Positions 17,001-19,843 of a DNA stretch of 19,843 nucleotides are shown here, piece by piece (positions within the stretch are counted from its first letter, which is position 1; the number at the start of each line of letters is the position of its first letter). Made by a program: the position numbers and the translations under genes. This DNA is from Phycisphaerae bacterium (GTDB lineage Bacteria; Planctomycetota; Phycisphaerae; Phycisphaerales; SM1A02). Under the pieces are notes generated by a model, which saw only the letters and a list, made by a program, of their open reading frames with translations, did not search any database and was not told the DNA's origin. The stretch covers positions 1-19,843 of the forward strand of contig NYSW01000123.1 of NCBI GenBank assembly GCA_002683195.1, read 5' to 3'.

Positions 17001-17140
17001 GGATCCAACGCCGGCTCTACCAATCGATCCTGCTGGAACTGGTGGAGCGGTACCGCACGCTCGAACGCGAGGAACCCGGCGAGGGATTCGGCGAGAAGGC
17101 CGATCGATACGCATCGGAGCTGGCGGCTCTGCAGGGCTGA
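14087..17140 (+). CDS. Membrane Ser/Thr protein kinase with C-terminal TPR array
   Basis: A 1017-residue PknB-type kinase with one membrane span. Residues 1-50 are the leader seen in many planctomycete kinases (RVAYLDQACGDDLDLRAEVE). The catalytic domain (about 93-395) has the Gly loop GEGGMG (100-105), ATP-binding K123, HRDLKPSN (214-221, catalytic D216), DFG (238-240) and GTPAYMSPEQ (263-272), so it should be active. It ends with the common ELDWIPLKALRK…RY segment. After basic KRRR, residues 417-441 form the transmembrane helix. A charged linker follows, then about ten TPR_10/12-like repeats (585 onward) with a period of 42 residues. The kinase is expected in the cytoplasm and the TPRs outside the inner membrane. 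Its ATG overlaps the sigma factor stop by 4 bases. A sensor role for the repeats is inference. Confidence 0.95.
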   Translation: MKPPRARDIFMNAIDLGGPARVAYLDQACGDDLDLRAEVEKLLAEDDRQQKRQQDGRYDHATTPVQPGSAGHPESSEAPRMIGLDVGDSIDGFKILEVIGEGGMGVVYLAEQVTPVKRRIALKVIKPGMDTKAVLARFEAERQALALMDHPGIARVLQAGTTDRGLPYFAMEYVKGVAITDAADHHQLDTAQRIQLMQKVCDAVQHAHMKGIIHRDLKPSNILVTSGENDEIVAKIIDFGVAKATTQPLTDLTVHTQVGHFIGTPAYMSPEQADLTAADIDTRTDVYSLGVILYELLTGQLPFDPGELREAGLEEMRRKIREDDPPKPSTRLTSLDEKTATRISKARRTRLDQLQKSLASELDWIPLKALRKLRSERYATPHDLGRDLQRYLDGEPLEAGPESTGYRLRKFVKRRRVPIAVGGMLAATLVVATAVSVWFAVEASKARTDAERRAKELKILSSFQSEQLERIQPETMGTGLRSDLQEQVRLATEGMNLPEEDLALMVATHDDLLAGMDFTGLASRSIDSNLLQPAVEAIDDRFSEQPVLQARLLQAVAESAMNLGRFERGIENRQRSADLLAGALGEDHPDSIQARHLLGRAHLKASGYPEARVELEAALESARRSLPPGDPIVLVTRVDLGQIDRIEGRTEEARMHLEEALAGLRRTRGDVHPETLAAVAGLARVRRAEDRYDDSRTLYLERQEIARKLHGEDHPESMRAVSDLADLLLIKGDFADATIIYEELVPRARRVLGNDHPRTLRWISNLGMCYRLTGRFEETRPRYEEALAGWKRTRGGNHHSTLRTMSGLANLFLMQQDYESARPAYEEAYDWYSRSLGPNHADTLQVMNNLGQVHARDGRPAEGAELLETALARCLSSGLIGADHQVTLWVRSNLGDSYRRLERYDEAMANLNQALDGARRLHGDVHPDIASAHDGLGRVLYDQGRLEPACGHFRDAYECSRQGQGEAHPTTGIQRRLYQSILLELVERYRTLEREEPGEGFGEKADRYASELAALQG
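15839..17104 (+). repeat. Array of about ten 126-bp TPR-encoding repeats in the kinase gene
   Basis: Each unit begins with a G-x-x-H-P-like turn (GEDHP, GDVHP, GNDHP, GGNHH, GPNHA and similar), followed by a helix pair containing L-(G/A)-x-(V/L/A) and (Y/F)-x-(E/D)-A. The His of the turn, or its equivalent, falls at residues 588, 630 (Asp), 672, 714, 756, 798, 840, 884, 926 and 968. All spacings are 42 except one of 44. The units are diverged in sequence, so this is a protein-level repeat and not a recent DNA tandem expansion. Confidence 0.85.
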
Positions 17141-17185
17141 TCGAGCCGTTCGGTCGTCGGCGTCGATCACGCAGGGAACGAATGA

Positions 17186-17223
17186 GAAGCGAGGCTCGTT
17201 CGAAGATGAACGAGCCTCGCTTC
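17186..17223. terminator. Perfect 16-bp bidirectional hairpin between kinase and RCC1 gene
   Basis: GAAGCGAGGCTCGTTC (17186-17201) pairs perfectly with GAACGAGCCTCGCTTC (17208-17223) around the loop GAAGAT. It lies between two convergent genes, 45 bases after the kinase stop and 24 bases beyond the RCC1 gene stop. No long T tract is present on either side. Confidence 0.85.
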
Positions 17224-17247
17224 ACGATTCAAGCATGGACGATCGAT

Positions 17248-18588
17248 CTATTCCGGGCAGGGTCCCCATCCGGCCAGCAGCAGTCCCAGATCGGGCGAGC
17301 AGACGATGCCGTCGCCGTCGATGTCGGCCTGGGGGATGTCCTGGCCGTCGGTTCCCCGAAGGGCGAGGAGGATGCCGAGATCCATGGCATCAGTGACGCG
17401 ATCGCCGGTGAGGTCGGTCGGGCAGGGAGTCTCGGGGTTCTGGCAGTCATCAAGCTCACCGTCACCGTCCAGATCCTCGGCGGTGCCTTCCAGCAGGTCC
17501 CGCCAGTCAGCCACACCGTTGCCGTTGCAATCGACGTCGTGAAGTTGGAACCGTTCCTGGCTCGGCCAGTCGCACTGGCCGACACTGTTGCTTCCCCACG
17601 TCGTCAATGAACCGTCGGCGTGGATCGCGGCGGAGAATCGACTGCCCGCGGCCACCGACCGGACGTCCTGGAGCTTGGCGGGCGGGTCGCACTGCCCGGC
17701 ATCGTTGCGGCCCCAGGCCGCGATGGTGCCGTCGAGGTTCAGGGCGAGCCCGAAGTACGCTCCCGTCGCGATGTCGGTCCAGCCGGATCCCGAAGGAACC
17801 TCGAGCTGGCCGAAGCCCCCCCAGCCGAAGGCATGAACCGTGCCGGAGGGGGAGAGGACGCACGACCACGATTCGGTCGCTTCGAAGTCCGCCGGAGCCT
17901 GGGCATTGCCCGGGACGTTCCATTGGCCGTTCCAGTTGCAGCCGCGACCCATCACCATGCCACTGGCGGTTCGATAGAGCCAGTGAGCATTACCGCCGGC
18001 GATTTCACGAATGTTCGACTGGACGGGCATGTCCAGCGAGCTGGTGCCCGCGCCGCACCAGTAGTCGTCGCCCCAACCCGAGACGGAGCCATCGGGGTGC
18101 AGGGCGAGTGAACCGCGGCTCAGGCCGGCGACCGACACCGCCGGGGCGAGATCGCCGGGCACCTGACACTGGCCGTAGGTGTCGGCTCCCCAGGCGATCA
18201 CCCGACCGTCGGCCTGCAGGACCAGGATGTGTCCTTCCCAGGTCGCGACCTGGACCGGGTCTTCGATGCCGGCGGGGACATTCAGGATGCCGTTGTTGCC
18301 GCTGCCCCAGGTGATGACCCGTCCGTCCTCGGTGATCCCCACTCCGAAGCCTCCGCCCAGAGCGATCTTCGGGGCATAGATCGATGTGGGAGATGCCTCG
18401 TCGCAGGCGAGGCCCGCATCGCAGCAGTCCAGCGTCCAGTTGCCGTCGAGGTCCTCGTAGGAACCGTCGAGGATCTGGAGTCGGTCCTCGATGCCGTCGC
18501 CGTTGCAGTCGTTGGACGCGGATTGGGCGGACAGCGTCAGACCGAGAACGGGCAGCAGTACGGCCAGATGATTCGGATGGATGTTCAT
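17248..18588 (-). CDS. Exported RCC1-type beta-propeller protein with dockerin-like C-terminus
   Basis: A 446-residue protein starting at ATG 18588, with GGAG 8 bases upstream. Residues 1-25 are a signal peptide (VLLPVLGLTLSAQSAS|ND). Residues 28-63 form an Asp/Gly/Cys module (NDCNGDGIEDRLQILDGSY … DCCDAG). Seven RCC1-like blades follow, marked by W-G-x(n)-G-Q-x-x-x-P motifs at residues 94, 133, 172, 213, 254, 292 and 331; the fourth and fifth are degenerate. The count suits a closed seven-bladed propeller. A second Asp/Gly module is at 352-382. Residues 389-446 are a dockerin-like tail with two EF-hand-like loops (DLTGDRVTDAMDLG and DIDGDGIVCSPDLG), ending WGPCPE. The role is unknown; binding or cell-surface assembly is plausible. 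The gene upstream on the same strand encodes a protein with the same ends, but a terminator separates them. Confidence 0.88.
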   Translation of the reverse strand: MNIHPNHLAVLLPVLGLTLSAQSASNDCNGDGIEDRLQILDGSYEDLDGNWTLDCCDAGLACDEASPTSIYAPKIALGGGFGVGITEDGRVITWGSGNNGILNVPAGIEDPVQVATWEGHILVLQADGRVIAWGADTYGQCQVPGDLAPAVSVAGLSRGSLALHPDGSVSGWGDDYWCGAGTSSLDMPVQSNIREIAGGNAHWLYRTASGMVMGRGCNWNGQWNVPGNAQAPADFEATESWSCVLSPSGTVHAFGWGGFGQLEVPSGSGWTDIATGAYFGLALNLDGTIAAWGRNDAGQCDPPAKLQDVRSVAAGSRFSAAIHADGSLTTWGSNSVGQCDWPSQERFQLHDVDCNGNGVADWRDLLEGTAEDLDGDGELDDCQNPETPCPTDLTGDRVTDAMDLGILLALRGTDGQDIPQADIDGDGIVCSPDLGLLLAGWGPCPE

Positions 18589-18712
18589 GTCGATACTCCG
18601 GGGTTTGAGGGGTGTTCACGGGGACTGCGACATCCGAAGGCGGTTTGAACCGAATCTCGAAAGAAATCCGCCGACGCTTCGCACCCTCCCGGTGAAACAC
18701 CCATCAAAGGAG

Positions 18713-18744
18713 CAGGGCCCGCCCGCGTTGGCGGACGGGCCCTG
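18713..18744 (-). terminator. Hairpin terminator of the beta-helix protein gene
   Basis: A 14-bp stem (18713-18726 with 18731-18744) encloses a 4-base loop. On the minus strand every pair forms, one of them a G·U (bases 18722/18735). On the plus strand that pair is a C·A mismatch, so it is oriented for the minus-strand gene ending at 18796. The remainder of 18589-18795 shows nothing else beyond the RCC1 gene's ribosome site and an unassigned promoter. Confidence 0.75.
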
Positions 18745-18795
18745 AACGATCCACTCACCCGGCGGATCGATGTTCGTCTGGTGGTCGGGTCGGGA

Positions 18796-19843
18796 TCACT
18801 CCGGACACGGTCCCCAGTCTCTCAGCAGGAGACCGAGGTCCCCCGCGTCCAGTTCGCCGTCCTGGTTCAGGTCGCCCTGGGGGAAGCCGGCGTAGTCTCG
18901 GTAGTGGGCCAGCAGGACGCCGAGATCGGCGGAGCCGACCACGTCGTCATCGCTGAAGTCGGCCGGGCATCCGAGGTCGCAGCCTCCGGGTCGGAAGTCG
19001 TTGCCGCCGCCGTCCACGAAACCGCCGCCGATGTCCGCGGTCGAGTGGCCGCAGAACAGTCCGTTGACCGACGTGGCGGTTCCGCCGAACTCGGTCGACC
19101 AGAGCGGGTCGCCATCGGCTTCGTTGTCTTCAAAGACACAGTCGGTGAACACCCGGGATCCAGAGAAGGAGAGACCGATCGCCCCTCCGGTCGCGGCCCA
19201 GTTGCCCACGAAGCGGGAGGCACGGACATCGCACCCCGAGCCGACGTGCAGGCCGATGCCTCCGCCGTAGCACGGGCATTGGTTTTCCACGAAGTCGCAG
19301 TCTTCGGCGTCGATGAAGGAGTTCACGTAGGCGTACATCCCGCGGCCCTGGTTCCGGGTGAAGGTGGTGCGACGGAACTCGCCTCGGGCGGCGGTGTGGA
19401 GGATCACGCCGGCATCCCCGCAGTTTCTCACGATGCAGTCCAGGAGTCTCAGGCCCGATCGATCGACCGTGAAACCGTAGGCGGGACCTCGGGCGATGGT
19501 GACGCCTTCGAAAGTGATCCAGCCGTTGAAGGGCCCCCGGACGTCGACGATCGCATTCGTTCCGCAGCAACCGGTGAGTCGGATGGTCGACGGATATTCC
19601 GGAGCACCGAGCACTCGGATGTTACGAGCCGGAAACACCAGTGATTCCTGATAGTCGCCGGGCGCGAGTCGAATCGTGCCTCCGTCCGGACAGGCGTCGA
19701 TGGCCGACTGGATGGTGGGATATTCGACCGGGACGTCGAGATTCGGGTCGCAGTTGGTGCCGGCATCGCAGCAATCCGGCACGCCGTTCTGGTCGAGGTC
19801 CAGGAAGGTGCCGTCGAGGATCTGGCCGTGGTCGACGATGCCG
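18796..19843 (-). CDS. Right-handed beta-helix protein with dockerin-like C-terminus (5' end beyond window)
   Basis: The reading frame is open from the window edge to a TGA at 18796-18798, giving 348 residues without the start. An internal GTG at 19782 is not a credible start, because coding upstream of it (GIVDHGQILDGTFLDLDQNG) matches the N-terminal module of the neighbouring RCC1 protein. Next comes YPTIQSAIDACPDGGTIRLA, the usual entry to pectin-lyase-like beta-helix domains. Short parallel-strand repeats follow, such as GWITFEGVTIARG, LRLLDCIVRNCGDAGV and FTDCVFEDNEADG. No catalytic residues of a known polysaccharide lyase could be identified. The tail (about 57 residues) has two EF-hand-like loops (DFSDDDVVGSADLG and DLNQDGELDAGDLG) and ends WGPCPE, as in the neighbour. 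It is probably exported and calcium-binding; the ligand is unknown. Its terminator is at 18713-18744. Confidence 0.88.
   Translation of the reverse strand, partial: GIVDHGQILDGTFLDLDQNGVPDCCDAGTNCDPNLDVPVEYPTIQSAIDACPDGGTIRLAPGDYQESLVFPARNIRVLGAPEYPSTIRLTGCCGTNAIVDVRGPFNGWITFEGVTIARGPAYGFTVDRSGLRLLDCIVRNCGDAGVILHTAARGEFRRTTFTRNQGRGMYAYVNSFIDAEDCDFVENQCPCYGGGIGLHVGSGCDVRASRFVGNWAATGGAIGLSFSGSRVFTDCVFEDNEADGDPLWSTEFGGTATSVNGLFCGHSTADIGGGFVDGGGNDFRPGGCDLGCPADFSDDDVVGSADLGVLLAHYRDYAGFPQGDLNQDGELDAGDLGLLLRDWGPCPE

Noticed and set aside
1..19843. Search for CRISPR arrays, insertion sequences, integrase sites, toxin-antitoxin or phage-defence genes
   Set aside because: No short regularly spaced repeats, transposase or integrase motifs, long terminal inverted repeats or recognised defence domains were seen. 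The only tandem repeats are protein-level (TPR and RCC1 blades).

Overview
The window is GC-rich and reads as a chromosomal piece of a marine-type planctomycete, most likely of the class Phycisphaerae. This is inferred from its gene content. It has an ECF sigma factor (TIGR02999-like) translationally coupled to a membrane Ser/Thr kinase with TPRs, secreted proteins with Cys-rich 'GWD..C' modules, and secreted proteins ending in a dockerin-like calcium-binding tail (…WGPCPE). lpxB indicates a lipid A-bearing outer membrane. No mobile element, CRISPR array, tRNA or rRNA was seen.

Layout. 1-95 (+): probable C-terminal tail of a gene cut by the window edge. 171-755 (-): GbsR/MarR-type regulator, with a perfect palindrome (795-816) upstream that is a good candidate operator. 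926-4354 (-): large secreted subtilisin-like protease with Cys-rich inserts and Glu at the usual catalytic Asp position, followed by a terminator at 860-899. 4672-6033 (-): purD. Divergent from purD is a probable operon of a secreted protein of unknown function (6189-7676), thioredoxin reductase trxB (7752-8741) and an SLC1-type acidic amino acid symporter (8745-10073). It ends at a perfect 15-bp hairpin (10097-10131) shared with the convergent aspS (10160-11947, -). aspS carries residues typical of non-discriminating AspRS. lpxB (12059-13243, +) is divergent from aspS.

13452-17140 (+) is a two-gene signalling operon: the ECF sigma factor overlaps the kinase by ATGA. The kinase has a cytoplasmic catalytic domain, one membrane span and about ten TPR-like repeats of almost exactly 42 residues. 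A perfect 16-bp hairpin (17186-17223) separates it from two minus-strand genes for exported proteins: a seven-bladed RCC1-type propeller (17248-18588) and a right-handed beta-helix protein (18796 to beyond the window end). These two share a related N-terminal module and a matching dockerin-like C-terminus.

Most of the window is core or common planctomycete biology. The parts most worth following are the candidate GbsR operator, the degenerate promoter-recognition helix in the sigma factor, the variant protease active site with its Cys modules, the AspRS specificity residues, and the shared C-terminal module of the exported proteins.
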